Origin: SIG672 sp045657105
Lineage (GTDB): Bacteria > Bacillota > Clostridia > Oscillospirales > CAG-272
DNA length: 18,663 bases
Assembly (NCBI GenBank): GCA_045657105.1
Contig: JAZOSN010000026.1
Coordinates: forward strand, 1 to 18,663
Reading direction: 5' to 3'
Shown here: one piece after another, positions 1 through 7,463 of the stretch
Layout: every line of letters starts with the position of its first letter
How positions within the stretch are numbered: position 1 is the stretch's first letter
The notes under the pieces: model-generated
The model's input: only the letters and a program-made list of their open reading frames with translations
The model's database searches: none
What the model was told of the DNA's origin: nothing
Translations under genes and position numbers: made by a program

Positions 1-662
1 TCTTTAATGTGAACGCCGTTTACCCAAACGCGAACTGCGCCTGCGGCAGACCACGCGAGGGTAACCTCGATTTTGTCGCTTGCCTTTGCGGCTGCCCACA
101 TATCTTTGTATTCCTGAGGAGCAGAGGATTTGTTGATGTCATATTTGAGCTCGCTGTTGTCGGCAGCGTCTTTTACCGCGCCGCACCAGTCGTCAGCTCT
201 TTCGGCTCCGGAGAGCTCGTTGTCAACTCTTGCGAGAGTAAGATTCGATTTCGAGAAATACAGGAAATAGTAATAGGTGTTGTCGTCAGACTGAACTCCG
301 TTTGCAGAGGTCGAGGTGCTCGCTTTGAGTCCCTTTCCGCCGAAAATAATTCCGGTGTCGTTAGCGCCGGTTCCGGGGTTGGATGCCGCGGGTCCGCGGT
401 CTGCCTCGCCGATACTGCCGTAGTCAAAGGTCATGCTTATCTTGCCTTCGTAAATACTTCCGTTCCACATAGCAAGCTTGATAACGTTGGTAGTGGTTGC
501 GTCCATCTTAAACACGCCGCCGTTAAGAGCGGAAATGGTTCCGACCTTAGCCGACCAATCACTGAGCTTGCTGCTCGGAGTTGTAGCCGCCGAAACGCTC
601 ATAGGAAGCGCAAGCAGAACAAATACAAGAACGAGCATAAGGCTTACGATTCTTTTTTTCAT
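1..662 (-). CDS. exported protein, lectin/LamG-like fold (3' end outside window)
   Basis: The reading frame runs off the left edge, so about 220 N-terminal codons are visible and the C-terminus is missing. The ATG at 662 is set by an AGGAGG ribosome site at 671-676, 8 nt upstream. The N-terminus is a classical signal peptide: MKKR, a hydrophobic run over residues 5-20, then a signal peptidase I-like SVSA site near residue 25. The mature part is rich in beta-prone, Asn/Gly/Ser segments and ends in a stretch reading EVTLAWSAAGAVRVWVNGVH. That pattern (value-of-strain, then V-x-V-W-V-N-G-V) resembles concanavalin A-like/LamG sandwich domains, often carbohydrate-binding modules of secreted enzymes. 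The fold assignment is an inference from this pattern only. A consensus promoter lies about 100 nt upstream. The protein is probably secreted; no catalytic residues can be named from the visible part. Confidence 0.8.
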   Translation of the reverse strand, partial: MKKRIVSLMLVLVFVLLALPMSVSAATTPSSKLSDWSAKVGTISALNGGVFKMDATTTNVIKLAMWNGSIYEGKISMTFDYGSIGEADRGPAASNPGTGANDTGIIFGGKGLKASTSTSANGVQSDDNTYYYFLYFSKSNLTLARVDNELSGAERADDWCGAVKDAADNSELKYDINKSSAPQEYKDMWAAAKASDKIEVTLAWSAAGAVRVWVNGVHIK

Positions 663-760
663 TTTTCATTCCTCCTGAAAAAAGTTATTTCTTTTGATAT
701 ATTGTTGGCAACATTTTAGCATTTATAATATGTAGCCCAAATACATCTTTTGGTATTTAT

Positions 761-788
761 ATTATATCATTTTTTCACACTTTGTCAA
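761..788 (-). promoter_or_regulatory. sigma-A promoter of the exported protein gene
   Basis: On the minus strand, TTGACA (783-788) is followed by a 16-bp spacer and TATAAT (761-766), with a TG extended -10 element just upstream of the hexamer. It predicts a leader of about 90 nt before the start at 662. Confidence 0.75.
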
Positions 789-1076
789 TAAAATACTATA
801 AAAAGCCTTGTATTTTCGCGAATTTCGGGGATTTGCACTAAATTCTTTATATTTTTTATACAATCTGCAAAAAGCCTTTCGCTAAATATAAGAAAAACGG
901 CGCGGAAAAGATTGATTTTTACAGTATCCACCGCTTTTTGCAAGGCAAATTGGCGTGCGTCTGGGAAAAAGCGGCGCGAAGCGCCGCCTCGCAGTTTTGC
1001 TCTGCAAAACGTGCGCACTTATCAAAGCTCTTCCCGCGGAAATTATACAAATTTTAACAGTCCGACATTCTTCTTG
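789..1076. other. gene-free intergenic region with two adjacent hairpins
   Basis: No convincing gene is seen; short frames here lack ribosome sites and recognisable products. The left part is AT-rich. At 971-987 a perfect 7-bp GC stem (GCGGCGC / GCGCCGC, 3-nt loop) occurs, followed at 991-1014 by a second stem (GCAGTTTTGC / GCAAAACGTGC, one bulge). Neither is followed by a T-run, so they do not look like terminators. The arrangement resembles dispersed palindromic intergenic repeats, but only one copy is visible here. Confidence 0.5.
971..1014. repeat. tandem GC-rich palindromes (REP-like hairpins)
   Basis: Two hairpins sit 3 nt apart: stem 971-977 with 981-987, and stem 991-1000 with 1004-1014 (one bulged base). 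They contrast in GC content with the AT-rich surroundings. A dispersed-repeat identity is a guess until other copies in the genome are found. Confidence 0.45.
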
Positions 1077-1105
1077 TTGACAAGAGGAAAAAATTGTGAT
1101 ATACT
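1077..1105 (+). promoter_or_regulatory. sigma-A promoter of cysS
   Basis: TTGACA at 1077-1082, 17-bp spacer, TATACT at 1100-1105. Transcription would begin near 1112, leaving a leader of about 57 nt before the ATG at 1169. That is too short for a T-box, so no tRNA-Cys-responsive leader is visible downstream of this promoter. Confidence 0.75.
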
Positions 1106-1168
1106 CCTTTAAAGAGTGGTTTTTATGCATATTTGAGGCATTTTGCCAATTATGAAAGGTTTATAGAT

Positions 1169-2590
1169 ATGAAGCTTTACAACAGTCTTACAAGAAGCCG
1201 CGACGAGTTCGTGGCAAATGAGGCGGGCAAGGTGAAAATGTACACCTGCGGCCCTACCGTATATCACTATGCACACATCGGAAATCTCCGCACGTATATT
1301 ATGGAGGACGTTCTCGATAAATATTTCCGTTACAGCGGATACGAGGTCACTCGCGTTATGAACATAACCGACGTCGGACATCTCTCCTCGGACGGCGACA
1401 CGGGCGAGGACAAGATGCTCAAAGGCGCAAAGAGAGAGAACAAGACCGTCCTTGAGATCGCAAAATTCTACACCGACGCCTTTTTCGCAGATTGCGAAAA
1501 ACTGAAAATAAAGACTCCCGAGGTCGTCGCTCCTGCGACCACCTGCATCGACGATTTTATCGCGGTCATCTCCTCGCTTATCGAGAAGGGATACGCGTAC
1601 GAGGCAGGCGGAAACATCTATTTTGACACCTCGAAGCTCGAAAATTACTACGTTTTCAACGATTTTTCGGAAGAGGATCTCGCAGTCGGCGTCCGCGAGG
1701 GCGTCGAAGAGGACTCCTACAAGAAAAACAAGGCAGATTTCGTTCTCTGGTTCACTCGCTCGAAATTCGAGGATCAGGAGCTTAAATGGGATTCCCCCTG
1801 GGGTGTCGGCTATCCCGGCTGGCATATCGAGTGCTCCTGTATCTCGATGAAGCATCTCGGCGAAACGCTCGACATTCATTGCGGCGGTATCGACAACGCC
1901 TTCCCGCATCACACGAACGAGATCGCGCAGAGCGAGGCTTATCTCGGACACAAATGGTGCAACTACTGGTTCCACGTCCGTCATCTCAACACAAACAGCG
2001 GAAAGATGAGCAAGTCGAAGGGCGAGTTCCTGACCGTTTCCCTGCTCGAAGAAAAGGGCTACGATCCGCTCGTTTACAGATTTTTCTGTCTGCAATCGCA
2101 CTACCGCAAGTCGCTCGTTTTCTCTTGGGAGAACCTCGACAACGCGGCGGCGGCATACAACAAGCTCGTACAACGTATCGCATCGATTGACGCGTCTGGC
2201 GAGATAAACGGCGACGATTTCGCAAAATACAAGAAGGCGTTTACCGACGCGCTTGACAACGATCTCAACACCTCACTTGCAGTAACCGCGGTATACGACG
2301 TTATAAAGGCAAACATCTCAAACGCGACGAAGCTTGCACTCATCGCGGATTTCGACAAGGTTCTTTCGGTAGGACTTATCGAAGCGGCAGAAAAGCTGAA
2401 AGCCGAGCAGAGCGCGGCGAAAGACTCCGACGATCCCGAGGCAGAGCGCATCGAAGCGCTTCTCACCGAGCGTGCGGAAGCTAAAAAAGCGAAAAATTAC
2501 GCGAGAGCGGACGAGATCCGCGCACAGCTCCTTAGCGAAGGAATAATCATCACGGACACTCCTCAGGGCGCAAAGTGGGAGAGAAAATAA
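1169..2590 (+). CDS. cysS: cysteinyl-tRNA synthetase
   Basis: Class I aminoacyl-tRNA synthetase that activates cysteine and charges tRNA-Cys in the cytoplasm. The 473 residues match the usual family length. Visible signatures: MYTCGPTVY with zinc ligand Cys27, the HIGH-type motif HIGN at 36-39, WHIECS with Cys222, FPHHTNEIAQSEA with ligands His247 and Glu251, and KMSKS at 279-283, followed by the helical DALR-type anticodon-binding region and an Arg/Lys/Ala-rich C-terminal helix. I chose the ATG at 1169 because GAAAGG at 1154-1159 precedes it by 9 nt and the protein then begins MKLYNSLTR as in homologues; an in-frame TTG at 1133 has no such support. The gene is monocistronic, with its own promoter and a strong downstream terminator. 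Confidence 0.97.
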   Translation: MKLYNSLTRSRDEFVANEAGKVKMYTCGPTVYHYAHIGNLRTYIMEDVLDKYFRYSGYEVTRVMNITDVGHLSSDGDTGEDKMLKGAKRENKTVLEIAKFYTDAFFADCEKLKIKTPEVVAPATTCIDDFIAVISSLIEKGYAYEAGGNIYFDTSKLENYYVFNDFSEEDLAVGVREGVEEDSYKKNKADFVLWFTRSKFEDQELKWDSPWGVGYPGWHIECSCISMKHLGETLDIHCGGIDNAFPHHTNEIAQSEAYLGHKWCNYWFHVRHLNTNSGKMSKSKGEFLTVSLLEEKGYDPLVYRFFCLQSHYRKSLVFSWENLDNAAAAYNKLVQRIASIDASGEINGDDFAKYKKAFTDALDNDLNTSLAVTAVYDVIKANISNATKLALIADFDKVLSVGLIEAAEKLKAEQSAAKDSDDPEAERIEALLTERAEAKKAKNYARADEIRAQLLSEGIIITDTPQGAKWERK

Positions 2591-2611
2591 CACCCCCCGA
2601 TCGACACACAA

Positions 2612-2655
2612 AAAAAGACACCCCGACAGATTTTAAGGTCTGTCGGGGTTTTTTA
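2612..2655 (+). terminator. intrinsic terminator of cysS, probably bidirectional
   Basis: A perfect 10-bp stem (CCCCGACAGA at 2621-2630 with its complement at 2639-2648, 8-nt loop) is followed by TTTTTT on the plus strand. An A-run on the other side gives a T-run on the minus strand, so it can also end the convergent sialidase transcript that stops at 2663. Confidence 0.9.
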
Positions 2656-2662
2656 TTTTACG

Positions 2663-4429
2663 TTATTCATCTATCGGATCGTAAACCGTGAGCTTTGCCA
2701 TATATACAACCTGAGATTTGTGATCCTGCGCCGAGTTTTCCGAGTTTATATAGTAAACGGTCTTGCCGTCTGCGCCAAGCCAAAGTCCTGCACTGTATCC
2801 GACACGGTCATTGCCGCCGTCCGTCCTTATCGGATCGCTTTCAAGCGGATCTTCAATGGTCGTCCAGGTCTTGCCGTAGTCGGTGCTTACGAAGATATAT
2901 CCCTGATTGGTCGAATATTTAGAGGTTACAAACAGTGTTCCGCACTCGCCGCCTGCGGGAGTCCATACGCAGGAAGGCGAGGACGCACTCCCCTTATTTC
3001 CGGATTTTATGAGAGTTCCGGTCGTGCTTACATCACCCCAATTAGAAAGGTCCTTTGTGGTCTTATAGAATATCGGGCAACCGTCCCAATCACCGAACTG
3101 CTCGTAAACAATGAAATATTCGCCGTTACCCATCTTGGTAATTACAGGCATTCCCGGGCGGTACGTATAATCGTTGTTTGCAACAACGTCAACAGGCTCA
3201 ACGTTCTTACCTGTTCCACTGCCGATCTTTCCGCCTTCGCCTTCCCATTTTACGCCGTCCTTCGAGCGCTTATAGGAGATCTTCTGGTCGTGATCGGGAT
3301 CTGAGTCGTCAGAATAGAAGCAGTAGAGATAGCCGTCCTCCTCGCAGTAGATCATAAAGGGCTCCCATATGCCGAGAGTCAGTCCCTTTGCCTCGTCGAT
3401 AATAACGTACTCTTCCCAGGTATATCCGGCATCGAAGCTACGCCAGACCGCGAGGATCGAGTGTCCGTTTTTTCCGCTCGGGTTATCAAAGTTTACCGCG
3501 TTGTATGAATAAAGAAGCGTTCCCGCGGGCATTTTGCCGACCTGTGCGGGGAGCTCGTAAATATGCGCCATCGATCCGACGCTTCCGAGGTTCGGATAAA
3601 GCTTTTCGGTCGGGCGTGCGATGCATTTCCAGCTCCTACCCTGATTTTCGCTCATCATAACGCAGGCGCCCGTAGAGCTATCTCCGACCGTAACACCGAC
3701 GCTCATCGTCGCGATAAGCTTACCGTTGTCCTCTTCGTTCTTCTGGTATCTGAGCTCGGTTATCGAAGGATAGGATCCGCTCTTGGGAACGAATCTGCTT
3801 CCGTCGGGGAGCGTGAACTGCTTATTTATCTCGATTACCGGTGCAACGAAATCAAGGCTTATCTCGGTGCCGTTTGCAAGTTTTGTTATAGAGTCGGAGT
3901 CGTATATTCCGCTCATCTGAGCTCCTGCCGAAACGTCAAGTCCGTTTCCCTCGGGGGAAATCTTTACATAGCTATCAATAAACACCTTGACTGCGCGCGC
4001 GGTAGAAGCGTCGTCCGTTCCGGTGATAATTATCTGATTTTTGGATATGCGGACCACATACGACTGCTTATCGTTTTTCTCTTTGAGATAATCAACTGCC
4101 GCCGCAGAAGCGTTGCGGTTTGTCTTTCCGATAAGAATTTCCTTTGCCGCCGCCTCGCCGTCATCGTCGGTCATTACCGTAAGATCGAGTCCGAGAGTGT
4201 CCGCTATTGCCTGTTGAAGCTTGCCCGTAATGTTGGCAACGTCCCTGCCCGAGCTTCCTGCACGTACTATCGTAAATTCCGAGATGTCAAGAAGCCCCTT
4301 TGCGCCGTCACCGTTCGGTGTGTCGCCGTTACCGTCCGTATCGGACGTGTCCTTACAGGCAACAAGCACCGACACTGCCATAAGAAGCGCAAGAACGAGC
4401 GCCGTCAGTCTAAAAAATTTCTTTCTCAT
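2663..4429 (-). CDS. sialidase-superfamily lipoprotein (BNR/Asp-box beta-propeller)
   Basis: Cell-surface protein of 588 residues. Residues 1-24 are a lipoprotein signal with lipobox LVAC and lipidated Cys25, then an Asp/Gly/Asn-rich tether. Residues about 47-160 form an alpha/beta domain containing EILIGKTNR, a pattern seen in N-terminal domains of exported clostridial glycan-active proteins. From about residue 215 a beta-propeller follows with Asp-box repeats at 260-267 (SENQGRSW), 331-338 (SFDAGYTW), 389-395 (SKDGVKW) and 515-522 (STDYGKTW). The WEPF...FYSDDSDP...QKISYKRSKDG segment recalls GH93 exo-arabinanase-type propellers as much as GH33 sialidases, so the substrate is open. The ATG at 4429 follows a GGAGG site; an ATG at 4441 lies inside that ribosome site. 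It starts 19 nt after the paralogue's stop, so the two are probably co-transcribed. Confidence 0.9.
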   Translation of the reverse strand: MRKKFFRLTALVLALLMAVSVLVACKDTSDTDGNGDTPNGDGAKGLLDISEFTIVRAGSSGRDVANITGKLQQAIADTLGLDLTVMTDDDGEAAAKEILIGKTNRNASAAAVDYLKEKNDKQSYVVRISKNQIIITGTDDASTARAVKVFIDSYVKISPEGNGLDVSAGAQMSGIYDSDSITKLANGTEISLDFVAPVIEINKQFTLPDGSRFVPKSGSYPSITELRYQKNEEDNGKLIATMSVGVTVGDSSTGACVMMSENQGRSWKCIARPTEKLYPNLGSVGSMAHIYELPAQVGKMPAGTLLYSYNAVNFDNPSGKNGHSILAVWRSFDAGYTWEEYVIIDEAKGLTLGIWEPFMIYCEEDGYLYCFYSDDSDPDHDQKISYKRSKDGVKWEGEGGKIGSGTGKNVEPVDVVANNDYTYRPGMPVITKMGNGEYFIVYEQFGDWDGCPIFYKTTKDLSNWGDVSTTGTLIKSGNKGSASSPSCVWTPAGGECGTLFVTSKYSTNQGYIFVSTDYGKTWTTIEDPLESDPIRTDGGNDRVGYSAGLWLGADGKTVYYINSENSAQDHKSQVVYMAKLTVYDPIDE

Positions 4430-4448
4430 ACATTCCTCCATAAACGTA

Positions 4449-5681
4449 TTATTTTTTTATCTTCAATTTTGCAAACGCGACCATCTGCTTGCTTTCGCTA
4501 TCGACAAGCGCGTTCGTTGAGTTCGTGTAATATATCGACTCGCCGTCAGAGGAGAGCCGGAAGCTTGCGCTATATCCTATACGCCTGTTGTTTTGCTCTG
4601 TTGCTACGCTCGCAAGCGGATCCTCTACCTTTTCCCAGCTTTCGCCGTAGTCGAGGCTTACCGCCATAAATCCGCCGTTAGAGCTTCCCTTTGAGGTTAC
4701 TATAAGCATTCCCTTTTCGAGTCCGCCGTCAACCCATATACACGAGGGAGCAGACCACATATCCGGCATTATCTTTATGCCAATATCGTTCGCCTCGCCC
4801 CAGTTTGAAAGATCCTTCGTCTTTCTGTAAAATATCGGGCAACCTCTCCAATCACCGAACTGCTCGTAAACCATAAAATACTCGCCGTTGCCCATCTTTG
4901 TAATCACGGGCATTCCCGGGCGGTACTCGAATTTGTTTATCGAAACGACGTCAACAGGCTCAACGTCCTTGCCTGTTCCCGTACCGATCTTTCCGCCTTC
5001 GCCCTCCCAGTTTACACCGTCCTTCGAACGCTTATAGGAGATCTTCTGATCGTGTGCGGGATCAGAGTCGTCAGAATAGAAGCAGTAGAGGTATCCGTCC
5101 TCCTCGCAGTAGTACATAAAAGGCTCCCAGACGCCCTCTCTGATGCCTCCCGCCTCGTCGATAATCACGTACTCTTCCCAGGTATATCCGCAGTCGAAGC
5201 TTCGCCAGACGGCAAGGATCGAATTTCCGCTCTTTCGATCCTCCATAGTTCCGTAGTTTACCGAATTATAGGAATAAAGGAGCGTGCCCGCGGGCATATC
5301 GCCAAGTTGTACGGGAAGCTCGTATATATGCGCCATAGAGCCGACGTTTCCGAGCTCGGGACGGAGAACCTCTCTCGGACGAGCAATACATTCCCAGCTT
5401 TTCCCCTTATCGGGGCTCATCATAACGCAGGCGCGCGTGCTGTTATCTCCAACCTCGGTCATCACTGACGCCGTCAGGATAAGCTTGCCGTTATCCGCCT
5501 CGTTTTTCTGGTATCTGAGCTCGGTTATCGAAGGGTAGGAGGCGTAATTTGCAACAAACTCCTCGCCGTTTAGCTTATACACGACGTCGGGGCCGACGAC
5601 CTTGCTTTTATATTCGATCTCGAATTTTATTCCGTTTTTAGCGGTGATAATGCATCCGCTTTCAAAGCGTTCGTTTGCCAT
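4449..5681 (-). CDS. sialidase-superfamily propeller protein, leaderless paralogue
   Basis: A 410-residue protein closely similar over its length to the propeller of the downstream lipoprotein (shared SYPSITELRYQKNE, AGTLLYSYN, WEPFM.YCEEDGYLYCFYSDDSDP, EYRPGMPVITKMGNGEYF-type segments). Asp boxes read SPDKGKSW, SFDCGYTW, SKDGVNW and SLDYGESW. It lacks both the lipoprotein signal and the N-terminal alpha/beta domain: the protein begins MANERFESGC and has no hydrophobic leader. The ATG at 5681 is supported by GGTGGAGA at 5686-5693 and by a consensus promoter upstream; no in-frame upstream leader is apparent. As written the enzyme would be cytoplasmic, perhaps acting on imported oligosaccharides, or exported by another route. 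First gene of a two-gene operon created by tandem duplication. Substrate unknown. Confidence 0.9.
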   Translation of the reverse strand: MANERFESGCIITAKNGIKFEIEYKSKVVGPDVVYKLNGEEFVANYASYPSITELRYQKNEADNGKLILTASVMTEVGDNSTRACVMMSPDKGKSWECIARPREVLRPELGNVGSMAHIYELPVQLGDMPAGTLLYSYNSVNYGTMEDRKSGNSILAVWRSFDCGYTWEEYVIIDEAGGIREGVWEPFMYYCEEDGYLYCFYSDDSDPAHDQKISYKRSKDGVNWEGEGGKIGTGTGKDVEPVDVVSINKFEYRPGMPVITKMGNGEYFMVYEQFGDWRGCPIFYRKTKDLSNWGEANDIGIKIMPDMWSAPSCIWVDGGLEKGMLIVTSKGSSNGGFMAVSLDYGESWEKVEDPLASVATEQNNRRIGYSASFRLSSDGESIYYTNSTNALVDSESKQMVAFAKLKIKK

Positions 5682-5743
5682 AATATCTCCACCATTCGAT
5701 AAAGAGTTTTCATGCTTGGGCGCAAGTCGCCATGTTTAAGTAA

Positions 5744-5772
5744 ATTATACCACACATACCGTCTTTTTTCAA
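5744..5772 (-). promoter_or_regulatory. promoter of the sialidase-like operon
   Basis: Minus strand TTGAAA (5767-5772), 17-bp spacer, TATAAT (5744-5749). It fires away from the kinase promoter, giving a divergent promoter region of about 170 bp and a leader of about 55 nt. Confidence 0.75.
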
Positions 5773-5782
5773 TTAAGCATTC

Positions 5783-5829
5783 TCACAAAAAAAGCGTCCT
5801 CTTTTTGTGACTTTTAACTAAGATTAGTT
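5783..5829. promoter_or_regulatory. inverted repeats between divergent promoters, possible operator
   Basis: Two dyads lie between the divergent promoters. TCACAAAAA (5783-5791) pairs with TTTTTGTGA (5802-5810). AACTAA (5816-5821) and TTAGTT (5824-5829) form a compact palindrome with a 2-bp centre, 18 bp upstream of the kinase -35. The second has the size of a dimeric repressor half-site pair. No regulator can be named. Confidence 0.35.
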
Positions 5830-5847
5830 CACCCCCCAAAAAAACAT

Positions 5848-5876
5848 TTGACAAAGAATTTCCAATATGCTATAAT
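5848..5876 (+). promoter_or_regulatory. consensus sigma-A promoter of the kinase gene
   Basis: TTGACA (5848-5853), 17-bp spacer, TATAAT (5871-5876), a perfect consensus pair, about 40 bp upstream of the ATG at 5917. Confidence 0.85.
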
Positions 5877-5916
5877 TGCGGTGTATAAAGTTGATTTTCA
5901 AGGATCGGTGATACTT

Positions 5917-6543
5917 ATGAAATACCGCATTTTAACGCTCAGCCGCGAGTTCGGCAGCGGAGGAAGAAGCGTCGGACGCCTCGTTGCCGAGAAGCTCGGC
6001 GTTCCCTTTTACGACAGAGAGCTTGTCAACAAGGTCGCGCACGAAACCGGCTTCTCGCAGGAATATATAGCGGACGTCGGAGAATATGCTCCTGTAAAGA
6101 GCAGGCTTGCATACGCCCTCTCGCTTGGGCATAGCAATCATATGCACGGTCACACCGCTCCTGCCGACTACGTCTGGTCTGCTCAGAGCCGCGTTATAAA
6201 GTCGCTCGCAGATCAAGGTCCCTGTGTTATCGTCGGACGCTGCGCAGATTATATCCTCAGAGATCGCGATGACGTTCTGCACGTTTTCATTCACGCGCCC
6301 AAAGAGGCAAGAGCCGAAAGAATAGTCCGTATCTACGGCGAAAAGAGCGAAAAGCCGCTCAAACGCCTCGACGAAAAGGACAAAAAGCGAAGCGTGCATT
6401 ATAACCACTTCACAGGACGCGTTTGGGGTATGTCGCAAAACTACGACATAAGTCTTGACAGTGAGATCGTAGGCATCGAAAAATGCGCCGAGATCATCGC
6501 GGATATAATGATGAACAACGCCGCCGACGGCGTCGTTGACTGA
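5917..6543 (+). CDS. cytidylate kinase-like family protein (Cytidylate_kin2 type)
   Basis: A 208-residue P-loop kinase of the cytidylate kinase-like family common in Clostridia. The N-terminus reads TLSREFGSGGRSVGR (residues 7-21), the family's glycine-rich phosphate loop variant, followed by LGVPFYDRELV. Further family marks are VIVGRCADYIL, the HAP-x-E-x-R-x-x-R segment that fits the lid region, and HYNHFTGRVWGMSQNYDISLDS, where the family usually has a YY-TG-x-x-W / NYD-L pattern. The true phosphate acceptor is not established for many members; housekeeping CMP kinase is normally a different gene. The start at 5917 follows AAGGA at 5900-5904 with a rather long 12-nt gap and GGTG closer in. 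A TTG within the -35 box gives a longer frame but cannot be the start. Part of this gene recurs at 16775. Confidence 0.85.
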   Translation: MKYRILTLSREFGSGGRSVGRLVAEKLGVPFYDRELVNKVAHETGFSQEYIADVGEYAPVKSRLAYALSLGHSNHMHGHTAPADYVWSAQSRVIKSLADQGPCVIVGRCADYILRDRDDVLHVFIHAPKEARAERIVRIYGEKSEKPLKRLDEKDKKRSVHYNHFTGRVWGMSQNYDISLDSEIVGIEKCAEIIADIMMNNAADGVVD

Positions 6544-6560
6544 GTTGTAAACATAACTGT

Positions 6561-6604
6561 AAAAAGCCATAACATCTGCCCAAAAGGCGGTGTTATGGCT
6601 TTTG
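6561..6604 (+). terminator. probable terminator after the kinase gene
   Basis: AGCCATAACA (6565-6574) pairs perfectly with TGTTATGGCT (6591-6600), with an inner CTGCC/GGCGG-like stem. The T-run is short (TTTT then G), so termination strength is uncertain. Confidence 0.6.
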
Positions 6605-6670
6605 TGGATTATTATATCACAAAAACAAGTTTAATTCACCAGGCGTTGCCCGAAATTTTATTCAAAGCTC

Positions 6671-6699
6671 TTGACCAATCGCCAAAAACGCGCTATAAT
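6671..6699 (+). promoter_or_regulatory. promoter of the GDSL hydrolase gene
   Basis: TTGACC (6671-6676), 17-bp spacer, TATAAT (6694-6699). Because the -35 box contains an in-frame TTG, automated calls may start the gene here; the promoter shows that this is wrong. Confidence 0.8.
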
Positions 6700-6716
6700 C
6701 GTATACACAAACAAAA

Positions 6717-6723
6717 AGGAGGG
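6717..6723 (+). promoter_or_regulatory. ribosome binding site fixing a TTG start
   Basis: AGGAGGG with a 7-nt spacer to TTG at 6731. It decides the start of the hydrolase, because no in-frame ATG or GTG lies suitably near. Confidence 0.8.
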
Positions 6724-6730
6724 TTCAAAT

Positions 6731-7378
6731 TTGTTTGAAGGCAAAAAACTGTCCATACTCGGCGACAGTATATCCACATATAAGGGCGTTTCAGACGACG
6801 TTTCGGCAAACGCAACGCTCGGCCCAAATCCTTATTTTTACAGATCGCCGTTTCCGCTTGAAAAGACTTATTGGAGCCTACTGATCAAATCGCTCGGACT
6901 GACACTGTGTGTAAACAACTCCTGGTCGGGCGGAAATTTAAGCGGATCTGACAATCCGATCTCGGGAGTAAATCGCGCACAAAATCTCGCGCGCGACGAC
7001 GGCTCGAAGCCGGATATCATCATTGTTTTTATGGGAACAAACGATCTCGGCAGAGGTGTTTCCCCATCGGTTTTCGCGGAAGATTATACGAAAGCTCTTT
7101 TGACTATAACAGGTAATTTCCCCGAAGCGGCGGTGTGTTGTGTGAATATTCCGGATAGAGATGCCCTGCTGAAAAGCCGCGCCGAAGAGCTCAACCGCAA
7201 AATAGATGCCGCCGTTTCTGCCGCCGGCGAAAAGGTCTTTGTCGCAGATCTGTTTAGCAGCCGACTGAATAATGATTTCTATTATTTAAACACCGTCGAC
7301 GGTATTCACCCCGACGAGGACGGAATGAGAATTATCGCAGAGGTGATCGAAGACGCCCTTCGAAAAAACTGCACATAA
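6731..7378 (+). CDS. SGNH/GDSL-family hydrolase
   Basis: A 215-residue SGNH hydrolase that likely cleaves an ester or acetyl group through a Ser-His-Asp triad. All blocks are visible: LGDSIST with nucleophile Ser13 (block I), WSGGNLSG with the oxyanion Gly67/68 and Asn69 area (block II), MGTNDLG with Asn104 (block III) and DGIHPDEDG with Asp190 and His193 (block V). The protein starts at TTG 6731 as MFEGKKLSILGDS, which is the natural family N-terminus, behind an AGGAGGG site. No signal peptide or membrane segment is seen, so it is probably cytoplasmic. Such proteins deacetylate sugars or act as esterases; the substrate cannot be read from sequence. It is monocistronic, with its own promoter and terminator. 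Confidence 0.92.
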   Translation: MFEGKKLSILGDSISTYKGVSDDVSANATLGPNPYFYRSPFPLEKTYWSLLIKSLGLTLCVNNSWSGGNLSGSDNPISGVNRAQNLARDDGSKPDIIIVFMGTNDLGRGVSPSVFAEDYTKALLTITGNFPEAAVCCVNIPDRDALLKSRAEELNRKIDAAVSAAGEKVFVADLFSSRLNNDFYYLNTVDGIHPDEDGMRIIAEVIEDALRKNCT

Positions 7379-7403
7379 TCCGTCCGCAAGCAAAAAGTCT
7401 TTT

Positions 7404-7460
7404 AAAAGCAAAAACCCAAAGCCCCGAGGCTCTCGCCTTGGAGTTTTGGGTTTTTGCTTA
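7404..7460. terminator. bidirectional terminator between convergent genes
   Basis: A long hairpin pairs AAGCAAAAACCCAAA (from 7406) with TTTTGGGTTTTTGCTT (to 7459), capped by CCGAGGC-tctc-GCCTTGG. T-runs occur on both strands. It sits between the hydrolase stop (7378) and the end of the RyR operon (7464). Confidence 0.85.
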
Positions 7461-7463
7461 CTT

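Noticed and set aside
9..719. Plus-strand frame of 236 codons at the left edge
   Set aside because: Antisense to a gene with a signal peptide, AGGAGG site and consensus promoter.
785..1130. Short frames on both strands upstream of cysS
   Set aside because: They cross tandem palindromes and the cysS promoter, and lack ribosome sites.
1045..1168. T-box riboswitch upstream of cysS
   Set aside because: The leader from the consensus promoter is only about 57 nt and shows no T-box sequence or antiterminator.
1109..2173. Long open frame (354 codons) opposite cysS
   Set aside because: It is fully antisense to cysS, whose motifs are intact, and has no ribosome site or recognisable product.
3563..4669. 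Long open frame (368 codons) on the plus strand opposite the sialidase-like genes
   Set aside because: Spans two well-supported minus-strand genes, lacks a ribosome site, and its Arg/Cys-rich translation resembles nothing; a codon-bias shadow.
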